A stretch of DNA of 64,000 nucleotides from Terramyces sp. JEL0728 (GCA_027603945.1 JADIIU010000017.1:101782-165781), one strand, 5' to 3'; positions 33,690-44,606 are shown, counted from the stretch's first letter. Program-made: numbers and translations. Notes: generated from the sequence alone by a model not told the origin.

Positions 33690-34133
33690 ATGCTCCTCAT
33701 TTTCCTACTACAAATAGTCCTTGCAGGCACAATCAACGTGCGACTGTCCAATCAGTTCAGCATAACAAAATTAAATTTATACGAAATGGATACCATAATG
33801 TTCTACGTTGACTCTGGAAATCATACCATCACGCAAGTGGCAGACGGGCACTCTTGCACTCTGTCAAACGGGTTCGACTCAAAGTTGCTGAACGCACCAA
33901 TGAACTTTCCAGTTACATTTAATACCAGCGGAGAATTCTTTTTTGCTTCCTTGTTTGGAAATGACTGCCAGAATGGAATGAGGATGAATGTGCTTGTCGA
34001 GTCTCGCCCTCGATTACCTCCTGTTGTTTATATGCGATTAGATTCTAGCGTGCAGCAAACTTCAAAGAAAAATAATTCGCTAAGGCTATATGCAAACCTG
34101 TATCTGCTGTTATTATCCCTACTCTTAATATAA
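33690..34133 (+). CDS. Small GPI-anchored cupredoxin-like protein
   Basis: Single exon, 147 residues: signal peptide (1-12), a beta-rich domain of about 100 residues, then a Ser-Lys-Asn stretch and a terminal hydrophobic segment (LYANLYLLLLSLLLI) typical of GPI anchoring. The domain reads DTIMFYVDSGNHTITQV ... FPVTFNTSGEFFFASL ... CQNGMRMNVLV, the outline of fungal plastocyanin-like cupredoxins. One potential copper ligand (the His in GNHTI) and the terminal Met are present, but the Cys and second His of the copper loop are not, so copper binding is doubtful. A disulphide between the two Cys is likely. Confidence 0.55.
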   Translation: MLLIFLLQIVLAGTINVRLSNQFSITKLNLYEMDTIMFYVDSGNHTITQVADGHSCTLSNGFDSKLLNAPMNFPVTFNTSGEFFFASLFGNDCQNGMRMNVLVESRPRLPPVVYMRLDSSVQQTSKKNNSLRLYANLYLLLLSLLLI

Positions 34134-34249
34134 TATTTTTTTAGTTTAATTGTGTTTTATATGGCAGATCAAGTGTTTAACATTCTACTGCCCATTGGTT
34201 ATAAAGTGCAGTCATAGTGAAAAAGTAGTTTAAGCAAACTATTTTTATT

Positions 34250-35026
34250 CTACAAAGAGCTACTAGAAGAGGCACAGCTACTTGAAGTGGTGGATATATT
34301 CATTGAAATAGCTAGCGGAGAAGGATTAGCTGGCTTGTTGGGAAGAAACATGTTGAGATCTATTGGTATTCTATCTAGCTCGGTGAAATTAAATTCTGTT
34401 TCATAAATAGGTGATGGAAGTGGTGGTGAATCAGCTCTGGAAAACGATTGTTTTGAATCGCCAGAACTAAAGCTGAATTCTTTTTTTCTATTTGCTTGGT
34501 ATGACTTGATTCCGAATACAGTTGCAATTACCAGAAAAACAGATATGCCAAATGAGAATAGAATAATTGTGGTTGAAGTGAGATTTGTCCCTGACTGCAT
34601 TCCACCAGAAGGGGTAGTGTTGGTAGGAGCGCCAGTTGGCGGAGCGATTGGATTGCCATCAACGGTATGGCCAGGAAGCTGTCCAACTTGATTTTGTTGA
34701 GAATTATTAGCATCAGTTTTATTTTGCGAAATTGAAATTGAATTAATTTGTATTGGATTATTATTTGTATTTGAAGGCGGTGTTTTTCCACTTTGCTGAC
34801 TTTGGTTTGAAGTTGGTGGACTGTTTGTTTGACCAGCTGGTGCAACAGGAGTAGGAGTTGGTGGATTCCAATCATGACTGTGGTGAGGACGACTGAATGG
34901 AGATCCATGTATAAGTGTCGGTGTAGGTTCAGGCGTTGGCACAGCTGTCAAAATTGCAGTTGTGATTTCCACAGAACTATATGATTGCGCTACTACTGAA
35001 AGCACCTGGAAAAGCAAGCGCTTCAT
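34250..35026 (-). CDS. Pro/Thr/Asn-rich single-pass surface protein
   Basis: Single exon, 258 residues. A signal peptide (about 1-17) is followed by about 135 residues rich in Pro, Thr, Asn and Gln with N-glycosylation sites, one membrane helix (TIILFSFGISVFLVIATVFGI) and a cytoplasmic tail of about 85 residues ending in a Ser-rich stretch. Layout matches the other surface proteins of this region; no conserved domain is visible. The stop is followed directly by AATAAA on the minus strand. Confidence 0.75.
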   Translation of the reverse strand: MKRLLFQVLSVVAQSYSSVEITTAILTAVPTPEPTPTLIHGSPFSRPHHSHDWNPPTPTPVAPAGQTNSPPTSNQSQQSGKTPPSNTNNNPIQINSISISQNKTDANNSQQNQVGQLPGHTVDGNPIAPPTGAPTNTTPSGGMQSGTNLTSTTIILFSFGISVFLVIATVFGIKSYQANRKKEFSFSSGDSKQSFSRADSPPLPSPIYETEFNFTELDRIPIDLNMFLPNKPANPSPLAISMNISTTSSSCASSSSSL

Positions 35027-35611
35027 TCTATTTCTAAAATTTAGTGAAGAATTCCTCGTCTAAATACGGTCGGGGTCGAGCGCAGGCTCAACGGTATTGA
35101 TGGGGACGCCTCAATGTGTCAATGAGTAGGATTCCCAATTGGTCTCTACAAATCAGATACTGAATACATCCATGCTGTCAGTCCATGTGGTATCTCATTT
35201 ATTACCGTGGAAACTCTCAAAGTTTTCAGCTTGCGACTCCCGAAATGCAAGAAAGAAATCTGAAACAAACCGCAAATTGACATTTAATTCGGGATTCAAC
35301 TAAAAGAATATTTCTCATTGGTTTGCCATACAATACTCGACTGGTTTGCGAGTGACAAGCTTTTGTGCTAACAAACGGGCTGCAACTGTCGTCCAATCTG
35401 TCGGCACAGGTCTCTGATTTTCAGAGTGTTTGTTTCATGACACCAATTTGTGAACCACCAGCCATTCATCCTTTAATGAGTCTTGCATAATCATGAAAAT
35501 AGAACAGACAATATAATGATATAAAAGATTAAACTAGTACGATAAAGCTATCAGTGCATTCTGAAATGTCATTTTACTGATAAACACGTCACCCAGAATC
35601 TTTACGCAAAA
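35027..35611. promoter_or_regulatory. 585-bp divergent intergenic region
   Basis: Lies between the surface protein on the minus strand and receptor member 2 on the plus strand, so it should hold both promoters. TATAAAAG occurs at about 35521, about 90 bp before the receptor ATG. No gene is seen. Confidence 0.4.
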
Positions 35612-37207
35612 ATGATAACCCTGCTATTCCAAAGCCTAGTTTCAACACAACTGGTAATTGAAAGCCAGTTTAAAGCAAGTAAATGCGCCGGGCCACCAGA
35701 CACAATCTACGGGTTTTACGTTCCAGATGTAACTGCATATGATAGTTTGTCCAATTATACCTGGCCACCATTTTGGACATTTCACGCACCCCAAGCGACA
35801 GTAGGTTCATGCGGGAACTTGGCTGTACCAATCCCTGGCTCTTGCTGCATACAATCACTGGACTATTCATCATCGACTCCTTATAACAGTGGCATTCCGC
35901 GATTATACGTTGACAAGTCAAGTGTCAATGATGTGGTTTCTGCAAGTGCTGATGGCACGCAATACTGCTATGCAGAAGCAAGTGATTTTAACGACTATTC
36001 CAGTTTGCTTGGATATAGATTTGTGTACTTGCTCCCCAATGGTGATAACTGCATTGACAGTTCATTCAAATGCAATAATGGCGTGTTGCGGATTTACAAT
36101 GGGACTGGATGCCAAGGTTCAGTGCAAACAGTTACTCTATCAACTACCGCTCAATCTTCTACAGGTTGCTTTTGTTAATGTAGGTGTTGCTGGGAGTATT
36201 AATGCGCAGCTGGTTACAATTACACAAGGAAATCTGCTTGTTTCTTGGGTAGTAGACATCCCATGGAAATTCATTATTGCTCATTGGGATGGGATCGGAG
36301 TAGTTTGCGCCATATTCTTTATTTTGGGAATGCTGATTGGCCTTGTTCTATTTGTTAAAGATTTATTACAGGTAATCAAAACAAGAGACAAATCGCCGTC
36401 AAAAGTACTTGCTGTAGCTGCCAAGTTATTTTGGTTCTTGTATATCCTGTTTAGTTTCTTGTACTGGGCAGTCTTATTTCCTACCACTGAAGTTGTAGCT
36501 CAATTCAGTGAGATTGTAGCTGTTTCATTGGGCATTGCTTCGCTGCTATCTGTTTACAGTTCGCTGTATATCCTATTTTCACTCTTTCCGGATTTGAAAC
36601 TAAGAATCAAAATCGCTGGGTATGTGTCTATGCTTCTACTTCATTTTGGATTATATGGTAGCATGTATTTCAATTATTACTTTAATGGTGGCAATGACAA
36701 CGTCTATTACTCTAGCGACTGGACAGGCTTATCGGCTTCTCTCAACAAATGGTACAACTACTACTTGTACTGGTACGTTACTTTAATCGTAGGATCCTGT
36801 GGATGTTTTTATTCGATACTTTTGTTCCAATCACAGTTGGGCTAAGGATCATTTCACTAAAAAATTCCAAAAATGTTGTCCAAGCAATCCCAATATTACT
36901 GCAGCATAACAGCAAAATTGTTTATTGGGTAGGTGGCCAAGTACTCGGATTCATCTTTTACTACATTATCAGTTTCATCAAATTCAATACTTATCTCTGT
37001 GGTAACGATTTGATGTACTTGAATATGTCTGCCTTCCTTACCTTTTGCTTGATTCTGCACGGCGTGTTTACAGATTCTATCATTGAAATTATTGTAACTT
37101 TGACAAAGCAGAATTACACCACTCCTAAAGTAGAAAAGTTGAAGAAAGGCAATACAGTAAGTCATAATGAACCGAACTCACCTGCCACAACCATGGAATT
37201 ACTCTAG
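35612..37207 (+). CDS. Cys-rich ectodomain 7TM receptor-like protein, family member 2
   Basis: Three exons encode about 518 residues. Signal peptide (about 1-14), ectodomain with KCAGPPDTIYGFYVPD, SCGNLAVPIPGSCC, YCYAEASD, LLGYRFVYLLPNGDNCID and GCQG, then seven membrane helices and a short tail. The motifs PDTIY, GN...VPIPGxCC and NCIDxxxxC are shared with members 1 and 3. Introns are 36165-36183 (19 nt) at the ectodomain end and 36773-36792 (20 nt) before the fifth or sixth helix; without them the frame breaks. Members 1 and 3 have no introns, so introns were gained or lost within the family. AATAAA is six bases after the stop. Ligand and signalling partner are unknown. Confidence 0.78.
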
Positions 37208-37335
37208 CAATAAAGTGAATTTTTATTCAATTCGAACCATACTTGTAGGTATTTTAAGCTGCTTGTACCCTGGACTCTGATTAAAGTCATCAAGTCTTTA
37301 TCTGCAGCAAAAAAATGTTTTTTTCCTGATCAGAA

Positions 37336-40300
37336 ATGGAGTACAACAACATTTACGAATACGACAATGAACTCCCAAACGAAAAAGAATTGAAAAAGAA
37401 GCTGAGCTCATACTCGATGCCAGCTGACATCCAACAGGACATTTTAAATGAAAAGGAAGAGACAGGTAAGGAATATTAACGTAGATTACATGCAAATTAG
37501 ACAAGAACAGAAACAGGTTCGAGAAAATGATTACCAAAAACAGCGATTGAATCGCGCCATGTCTCCGGAGCGTGGGGATGCCTTCAAGAGAGATAGCGAT
37601 GGAAAAAGCTACAAGCAAGTAATGAAAGAGCGGGAAGAAGAATTTGAAAAAAGAAGGGAAAGAAAGAGACAGCATGAAGAGGTTAATACTGGAAGTGGAG
37701 GCGGAAGATGGGATCAGAAACCAACTAGTGATTGGGAGACTGATGAACCACAAAAAGGCTCAAGGTGGGACCAACCTACTCCAAAAGGACAATACGGAGA
37801 AACACCTAAAGGACAGTATGGAGAAACACCTAAAGGACAATACGGAGAAACGCCTAAAGGACAGTATGGAGAAACACCTAAAGGGCAGTATGGAGAGACT
37901 CCGAAAAAGAAATCTAGATGGGATGTATCAGATACCCCAGTTCAACAAACACCAACTAGAGAACAACGTTACATGTCAGATGAGGAGCTGAACCAAATGT
38001 TTCCTCCCGGCTATGAAATCCTGGAACCACCAGCAAATTACCAACCAATTAGAACTCCAGCTAGAAAATTACAGCAAACTCCAATGAGACAAGACGGATT
38101 TGCTATGCAGGAAGACACAAAGTACGAAACTCCACCAGAAATACCTGGGGTTCAAGGTTTGGAGTTTTTTAGAAATGAAGATGCACAGTATTTTGGAAAA
38201 TTAATGGACGACAAGGACGATATGGAGTTATCGATTGATGAATTAAAAGAACGTAAAGTAATGCGATTGCTGTTGAAGATCAAGAATGGATCTCCCCAAG
38301 TTCGCAGAGTTGCGTTGAGACAAATTACTGATGGTGCAAGATTACTCGGAGCGGGACCAATTTTTAACCACATTTTGCCATTGCTAATGTCGCCTACAAT
38401 TGAGGAGCAAGAAAGACACATGCTTGTCAAAGTTATAGACAGGGTAATGTACAAATTGGACGATCTTGTTCGTCCTTACTGTCACAAAATCTTGGTTGTT
38501 ATTGAACCAATGTTGATTGATATGGATTACTATGCTCGAATTGAAGGAAGGGAGATTATTAGTAATTTGGCAAAGGCTGCCGGACTGGCCACTATGATTG
38601 CCACAATGCGACCAGATATTGATCACGAGGATGAATATGTTAGAAATACTACCTCAAGAGCGTTTGCTGTCGTTGCCTCTGCATTAGGTAAGTTGCATCT
38701 GAAATTTCCCCATAATGAATCATTGGGGAAGAGCTATGGACAGGACTAACATTAGGTATCCCGGCTCTTATTCCTTTCTTGAAAGCAGTCTGTAAATCAA
38801 AGAAATCATGGCAAGCTAGGCACACAGGAACAAAAATAGTGCAACAGATTGCAATTTTATTAGGTTGTGCAGTCTTGCCTCACTTGAAATCGCTAGTGGA
38901 TGCTATTGGAAATGGACTAATCGATGAACAGCCAAAAGTAAGAACCATGACTGCTTTGGCCATATCTGCTTTAGCTGAAGCAGCTTCTCCCTATGGCATT
39001 GAATCATTCCAATCTGTACTGGCCAATTTGATGGCTGGTATTAAACATCACAGAGGCAAGAGCTTGGCTGCATTCTTTAAAGCTATCGGTAAGCTGTTTT
39101 TTACATAGGTTTTATCATTCCACTGTTTGATGCTACATCTGCTAATGCTTACACAAGGAAGATCATGAAGCACTTGACTGATCAATTTGAAACCCCTGAT
39201 GAGGAAATGAAGAAAATCGTGCTAAAAGTAGTTTCCCAGTGTGTCAGCACTGAAATTGATCCAAAATTTATCAAGAGCGACATTCTTCCAAAATACTTTA
39301 AATACTTTTGGATCAGGAGAATGGCCCTCGATAGAAGAAACTACAAGCAGGTGGTGGAAACAACCGCACAAATTACTCAAAAAGTAGCAGTCTCTGAAAT
39401 CCTTGGTCGTATTATTGAAGATTTGAAAGACGAAAGCGAACCATTCCGTAAAATGACTATGGAAACTATTGAAGAGATTGTAAAGAATTTGGGCTCTGCC
39501 GATATCGACGATCGTATGGTTGAGGTTCTCTTGGATGGTGTCCTGTATGCATTCCAAGAACAAACCACAGAAGATGACGGTATCTTGAATGGATTTGGAA
39601 CAATTGTCAATTCATTGGGGCTGAGATGTAAACAATACCTTCCACAAATCTGTTCTACCATTTTATGGAGGCTAAACAACAAGTCTGCAAAAGTACGTCA
39701 ACAAGCAGCGGATCTGATTTCTAAAATTGCCACTGTAATGAAGCAGTGCGGAGAAGAGAAATTGATGGGTCAGCTAGGTGTCGTCCTGTTTGAATATCTT
39801 GGTGAAGAATACCCAGAAGTGCTAGGCAGTATCATTAAAGCCCTAAAGTCTATTGTAAATGTCATTGGAATGTCAAGCATGACTCCACCAATCAAAGATC
39901 TTTTGCCAAGAATGACTCCAATTTTAAAAAACAGACATGAAAAAGTCCAAGAGCACTGGTAATTTATTTCTAATTATAGCATTGATTTGGTCGGCAGAAT
40001 AGCAGACAGAGGTGCTGAATTTGTATCTGCCAGGGAATGGATGCGAATTTGCTTTGAATTGCTGGATATGCTGCACGCACACAAAAAGTCAATCCGCAGA
40101 GCAGCAGTTAATACATTTGGGTACATTGCCAAAGCTATTGGTCCCCAGGATGTACTTGCTACACTGCTAAACAATCTAAAAGTACAAGAGCGTCAAAACA
40201 GAGTGTGTACTACTGTAGCCATAGCTATTGTTGCAGAAACGTGTTCCCCATTCACTGTCTTGCCCGCATTAATGAACGAATACCGCGTGCCTGAACTGAA

Positions 40301-40790
40301 TGTGCAAAATGGCTGCCTGAAAGCCCTTTCCTTCTTGTTTGAATACATTGGGGAAATGGGTAAGGATTATATTTGGGCTGTGTCTACACTTTTGGAAGAC
40401 GCGCTAATGGATAGAGATTTAGTTCACCGACAGACTGCCTGTGCGACTGTCAAGCACCTGGCATTAGGTGTTGTAGGGTTAGGGTGTGAAGATGCGATTA
40501 CACACATGTTTAACCTTATCTGGCCAAACATTTTTGAAACTTCCCCGCACGTTGTAAATGCAGTTATGGATGCACTCGAGGGATGCCGTGTAGCTTTGGG
40601 CCCTGCTATTATCCTTAGTTATTGTCTGCAAGGACTGTTCCATCCAGCTCGGAGAGTTCGTGAAATGTACTGGAAGGTGTATAATACGGTTTATATTGGC
40701 AGCCAGGATGCTTTGGTTCCTTATTTCCCCAAGGTTGAGGGCGATGGACGGAATCAGTACGAGAGGTGGGAATTGGAGTATATCATTTAA
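37336..40790 (+). CDS. Splicing factor 3B subunit 1 (U2 snRNP; SF3B1/Hsh155)
   Basis: Scaffold of SF3b that clamps the branch-point helix during spliceosome assembly. Five exons encode about 1,108 residues (human 1,304; yeast 971). The N-terminus carries three RWD motifs (about residues 117, 137, 187), candidate ligands of U2AF-homology domains, and five KGQYGETP repeats. The HEAT-repeat region is highly conserved ([19 protein letters not shown] with the Lys mutated in human cancers, [58 protein letters not shown] written here only in part). Introns: 37466-37484 (19 nt), 38688-38755 (68, with a hairpin), 39089-39108 (20), 39959-39979 (21). The stop is part of TAATAAA. It is directly relevant to how 20-nt introns are recognised. 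Confidence 0.96.
37784..37903 (+). repeat. Five tandem 24-bp repeats in the SF3B1 N-terminus
   Basis: Five 24-bp units (37784, 37808, 37832, 37856, 37880) encode KGQYGETP each. Each supplies a Thr-Pro site, in the region where animal SF3B1 carries its phosphorylated TP dipeptides. Third-base differences show the array is not brand new. Confidence 0.9.
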
Positions 40791-40985
40791 TAAAGACACT
40801 GTTGGTGTAGCTCGTAGAACATTGCATTATTGGATTTAATGATTAAATACAGTTGCTAATTGTATGACAGCTATTCCGGTAATTTCTTGTATTCCATTGA
40901 GAAATGCGCCATCAGTCACATTCGGGTACCTTTGCGGTCCGGTTCCCTGCAAGAAATTAAAGCTTTCACAATATTTAGAAAATAA

Positions 40986-41429
40986 ATGGCTGCACATTCC
41001 ACTGTTCATACAACGCATACTCCTGCTACCACTACTACAACTGTTGTAACTACCCCAAATGTTGCAACTACCGCAACAACGACTTTGGTGGCAGTAGAAA
41101 CAAACGCATTGGCTACACCTACACAACAAGCTATAGAATCCTCACAATCCTCTGTACCAGTCCTGCCAATAATACTAGTGCTCTGCGCAATAATAATCGC
41201 AGTAGCGGGGTTCATCCTATACAAAAAACAAACTAGAATTAAAAGTAGTCTCGAGCAAACTGGAATTGACCCTGAAGAGAGTAGGATAAAAGAAATTAGC
41301 CAGCCTATAGATTTACCAGAGATTAAAGATATACAGTTTAGTTCCAATGATTTTAGAGTTTCACAGTTGCTGAAAGTTGTTGATGGCAAAGTCAAGATTA
41401 GCGATGGGAATGATGCGGAGGAGGTTTAA
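40986..41429 (+). CDS. Thr-rich single-pass membrane protein
   Basis: Single exon, 147 residues: about 55 residues rich in Thr, Val and Ala, one membrane helix (LPIILVLCAIIIAVAGFILY) and an acidic cytoplasmic tail of about 65 residues. Unlike its neighbours it has no signal peptide at the ATG, so it is either a reverse-signal-anchor protein or lacks an upstream exon; the 195 bp between it and SF3B1 contain an open frame (40864 on) but no convincing splice joins them. No known domain. Confidence 0.6.
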   Translation: MAAHSTVHTTHTPATTTTTVVTTPNVATTATTTLVAVETNALATPTQQAIESSQSSVPVLPIILVLCAIIIAVAGFILYKKQTRIKSSLEQTGIDPEESRIKEISQPIDLPEIKDIQFSSNDFRVSQLLKVVDGKVKISDGNDAEEV

Positions 41430-41865
41430 CTGTGTTTTTGGCTATAGAATAAATCTAGAATTTCTAATTTTAATATGCACTCAGAGTAACCACTCATTCT
41501 GTCAAGCAGGCGCTTTATTAAAGCAGATCTAGCATTGAGTACATTCCTACTACACTGCAGTGCCTGATACCCGGTTGGTGTACTACTACGGGCTGCGACT
41601 AACTTTACAGAAACAACTATTGGAAGATGAAACAGCCGTGTTTTTACTTTGAAAAGCAAGGTAATAGAGCAACGGTTAAAATCCAGCCAATTATGCTATT
41701 GATGATCAACCTGCGTCCTATTATGCTATCTCATACGCAATGGTTTCGCTCATAGTCCTAATTTCTGGGCTTTTACAAAAGATGGCGTCCAATCCCTTTT
41801 TCAATGTGAAATTATAGGGGATTGTCAAGCTATGGGAGCCCGACAAGCAATCATATTTAACGCAC
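41430..41865. other. 436-bp intergenic region
   Basis: Between two plus-strand surface-protein genes. AATAAA at about 41447 likely ends the upstream transcript. Nothing else recognised. Confidence 0.5.
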
Positions 41866-42498
41866 ATGCAGGTTTATGGCAGTTGGATGTTTATCATTTC
41901 AATCCTATTACACGTAGCTACTTGCCATCCAATCTTGCAAAAAAGAGACCAGTCCAGCTCTCAAATACTGATCGTAATTTGTGTACTGGGAATATGCGGT
42001 GTACTATTACTAGGAGCTTTACTCTCCTTTTTCTGCAACTCCTTTACAAAGGCAGTTTCGAATAGTTCTATGAAAAGAATCCCCAGCAAAAATAGTACAG
42101 ATTACCAGAACCGTCAAAGTTTGGCAAATTCAATCCGCAAACAAGCTCTACCCACCAACGAAATATCTGTACCTAAACCAGCTGTTCTAAATAGTCTGCC
42201 TGCCTACAGCGAAAAGCCTACTGGAAATCAAAGTAACCTTCCAGGAAAAGAGAGCATTTCTGATTTAACGTTACAACTCATACCAAAGAATTATCATCCA
42301 TCCCAGCAGGAGCCTAGAGACAAAATTGATCGGCCCAGAGGAAGAAAACCAAGTATTTCAACAAAGTATGGCCAATTGCCAACAAAAAGCAAAACGACAT
42401 CTTCCCCACTAGAAAAAGCATTCATTGCGCCAGTCTCTCTCTTCCAGCCCCAAACTACAGATAGAATAGCGCTATCAAAAGCACCCACATACTTTTAA
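41866..42498 (+). CDS. Small-ectodomain single-pass surface protein with long basic tail
   Basis: Single exon, 210 residues. A signal peptide (about 1-20) is followed by a Kex2-like KR site (LQKRDQ), only about five further residues outside, a membrane helix (ILIVICVLGICGVLLLGALL) and a cytoplasmic tail of about 150 residues rich in Ser, Pro, Lys and Asn. If cleaved at KR almost nothing would be exposed, so the tail is the likely working part. No domain is recognised. The stop is part of TAATAAA. Confidence 0.7.
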   Translation: MQVYGSWMFIISILLHVATCHPILQKRDQSSSQILIVICVLGICGVLLLGALLSFFCNSFTKAVSNSSMKRIPSKNSTDYQNRQSLANSIRKQALPTNEISVPKPAVLNSLPAYSEKPTGNQSNLPGKESISDLTLQLIPKNYHPSQQEPRDKIDRPRGRKPSISTKYGQLPTKSKTTSSPLEKAFIAPVSLFQPQTTDRIALSKAPTYF

Positions 42499-42683
42499 TA
42501 AATACCTAGTAATTGCATCATTCCTCGCTATATAAATATAAGGTTCCCTTGAACACTGTAATTGCAATTCAGGGAACTCTATGATTTTCTCATCAGGCTC
42601 GTGTTTTTTGACACCCCCAAGCTAAAATCAAAACAAAGGCTCTTTTCAATAAAATCAATGGGATGTGATTTTTTCTTTTGCTA

Positions 42684-43700
42684 ATGTATATCCAGCTATT
42701 GTTTTATTTTGTTTACGCTCAGCAATTCTTGCCAGACACAACAGATACTTTTGACAATCAGAGTAGTTTCCAGTCATCGTCGGTAGAAGACGGATTTCAA
42801 GCTTCATTAGGGCAAGACGGATTTCAACAAAATTCGTTTGACAGCCAAGATGGATTTCAAGTTCCAACTGCAACTACCGACACTGTGCAATCTCTAGGAA
42901 ATGGATTCTTGTTGACGCAAAGGCCAACTGTGGAAATTATTAATGCGGATATACCGACGACAACTTTTACTCCTAATGTAATTATAATCAATACTGATTC
43001 AACCACCTCTGGTGTTTCTTCAGTCCCAACAATAACAAGCACTATTAATACCAGTACTACCACGAGTAGTACAACTACGGTAGCATCAACTACTGTTGGT
43101 ATTTTACCAGCTATCCCATCTTCAACTCCAGCTGCTCAGCAAGGACTCTTGGATTCAACTGGCAAATTTATCAACCAAAACAAAATGGTTATTATCATTG
43201 TTGGTGCAGCTGTTGGTGTCCTGCTGTTGGTGCTAATGGGTGTCTACCTAAGACCAAAACAAAAGCAGCCGCCATTGATGGACTTGAACAAGCCAGATTC
43301 GATTCCAGTGTTGTCAACGATAGGAGATAACCAAATATTTGGCGGCCAAAAGGATATTCAAATGAGAAATGGCGAAAATCCATTCCGCACTCCTGTCAGC
43401 GCGCCTGTACAGTTTGAATACAGAGCACCAAGACCTCCGCAAAAGAGACTGATGCCGCCAGTTAATAGGTATAATCCACCGCAGATACCGCAACAGTCGT
43501 ACCCGCAATTGAAAAAACAGCCAAGCTACTCTCTTGATCCACGCGATTCAATGTACACTGACGACGATGCAGCTGTTTCTCTTGCAATGCATGCACTTAG
43601 TGAGCGACTGGAAAGTGACGACTCTTTGTCAATTTCACGCAGACCATCTCTGGTGTCTACTTTTAGGACTACATTCCTCTCATCTGTACATGGCAAGTAA
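42684..43700 (+). CDS. Thr-rich surface protein with DGFQ repeats
   Basis: Single exon, 338 residues. The signal peptide (MYIQLLFYFVYAQQ) precedes a Gln/Ser/Asp region with three DGFQ motifs, a Thr/Ser/Val-rich glycosylation region, one membrane helix (MVIIIVGAAVGVLLLVLMGV) and a tail of about 140 residues with Pro/Arg-rich stretches and Ser clusters near the end. Same layout as the other sensor-like proteins nearby. A TATATAAATA element sits about 150 bp upstream at 42530. Confidence 0.75.
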   Translation: MYIQLLFYFVYAQQFLPDTTDTFDNQSSFQSSSVEDGFQASLGQDGFQQNSFDSQDGFQVPTATTDTVQSLGNGFLLTQRPTVEIINADIPTTTFTPNVIIINTDSTTSGVSSVPTITSTINTSTTTSSTTTVASTTVGILPAIPSSTPAAQQGLLDSTGKFINQNKMVIIIVGAAVGVLLLVLMGVYLRPKQKQPPLMDLNKPDSIPVLSTIGDNQIFGGQKDIQMRNGENPFRTPVSAPVQFEYRAPRPPQKRLMPPVNRYNPPQIPQQSYPQLKKQPSYSLDPRDSMYTDDDAAVSLAMHALSERLESDDSLSISRRPSLVSTFRTTFLSSVHGK

Positions 43701-43937
43701 TATAATTTAATATCTCGATTTTGGTTTAATTTTGTATTCTGCGATAAAAGTACTGTACACATTGGCTTCTTTCTTTGCTCAACATGACTAAATACAGCCT
43801 GTCTACATTACGCAGTAGATACTTTGAACGTGCCAGTTTCAACAAAGGCAATTGTCATTTTATAGTTGCTTGTAACAAGTAATAACTACGAAAGTAGTTT
43901 ACAATTGTTTATTCTTGAAATGCCAATCATGAGACAG

Positions 43938-44606
43938 TCATGCTAACAGATACAGGAGAAACAAACCATACAAAGGACTGATTGACTCTGCACCGCTTTG
44001 AATAGGATTTGCAGCGCAGTCTCTTTTAAAAACAGACCCAACCGATTTAGCCTTACTCCCATACATTTGACTACCAACAGAGTACAATTGAAAAGCAGTA
44101 AACCCAATTTGATCACAATCATCATCAGGAACTATGACAAGCTTATACCCTGGCTGGACCATACACCCGACTTGACAAATGTTCTGGTGCACGCAACTAC
44201 AGTAAATACCATCCCGATAATTGTTTTTCGCATCAGTGATGAATACCGCACCAGTGTTGTTTGATGCGAATTGGATTGCTAATGTGTAAATATCTTGTTT
44301 TTGTATTTGGTAGACAAAGTATGAACCCGGTCTGATTGATGATGTAAATGTGGATACCCAAATGTATTTTTGATCGCCGGCATCGGTGCAATCGACTGTA
44401 TTTGTATTTGGAGGTGGGTTGAACTGGGAGATTGCCTGACTGACTGCATTTTGAAAGTCATTCTTGAGGAGAGAAGTGTATGAAGCCATGTGTGCTGTAA
44501 TATCGCCTATTTGCTGCGTGATTTGCGACTGGACATAAACTAATTGCGTGACTGGTAACGTGAATGCAAGCACTTTGGCAATTAACCATACAAAGTTAAA
44601 CTTCAT
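43938..44606 (-). CDS. Secreted, probably GPI-anchored protein of unknown function
   Basis: Single exon, 222 residues. Signal peptide (about 1-26), then a helical segment, then a compact domain with seven or more cysteines (VDCTDAG, GIYCSCVHQNICQVGC, DDDCDQ) and Ile/Val/Tyr-rich beta pattern. The C-terminus SGAESISPLYGLFLLYLLA looks like a GPI attachment signal with Ser/Gly as anchor site. I do not recognise the fold. AATAAA is about 28 bases after the stop. Confidence 0.65.
   Translation of the reverse strand: MKFNFVWLIAKVLAFTLPVTQLVYVQSQITQQIGDITAHMASYTSLLKNDFQNAVSQAISQFNPPPNTNTVDCTDAGDQKYIWVSTFTSSIRPGSYFVYQIQKQDIYTLAIQFASNNTGAVFITDAKNNYRDGIYCSCVHQNICQVGCMVQPGYKLVIVPDDDCDQIGFTAFQLYSVGSQMYGSKAKSVGSVFKRDCAANPIQSGAESISPLYGLFLLYLLA

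Noticed and set aside
33868..33884. GGGTTCGACTC as a tRNA T-arm
   Set aside because: It lies inside the cupredoxin-like coding region and no acceptor, D or anticodon arms can be drawn around it.
40864..41049. Upstream frame as a signal-peptide exon of the Thr-rich protein at 40986
   Set aside because: It has no hydrophobic leader near its ATG and no GT...AG pair joins it to the downstream frame convincingly.
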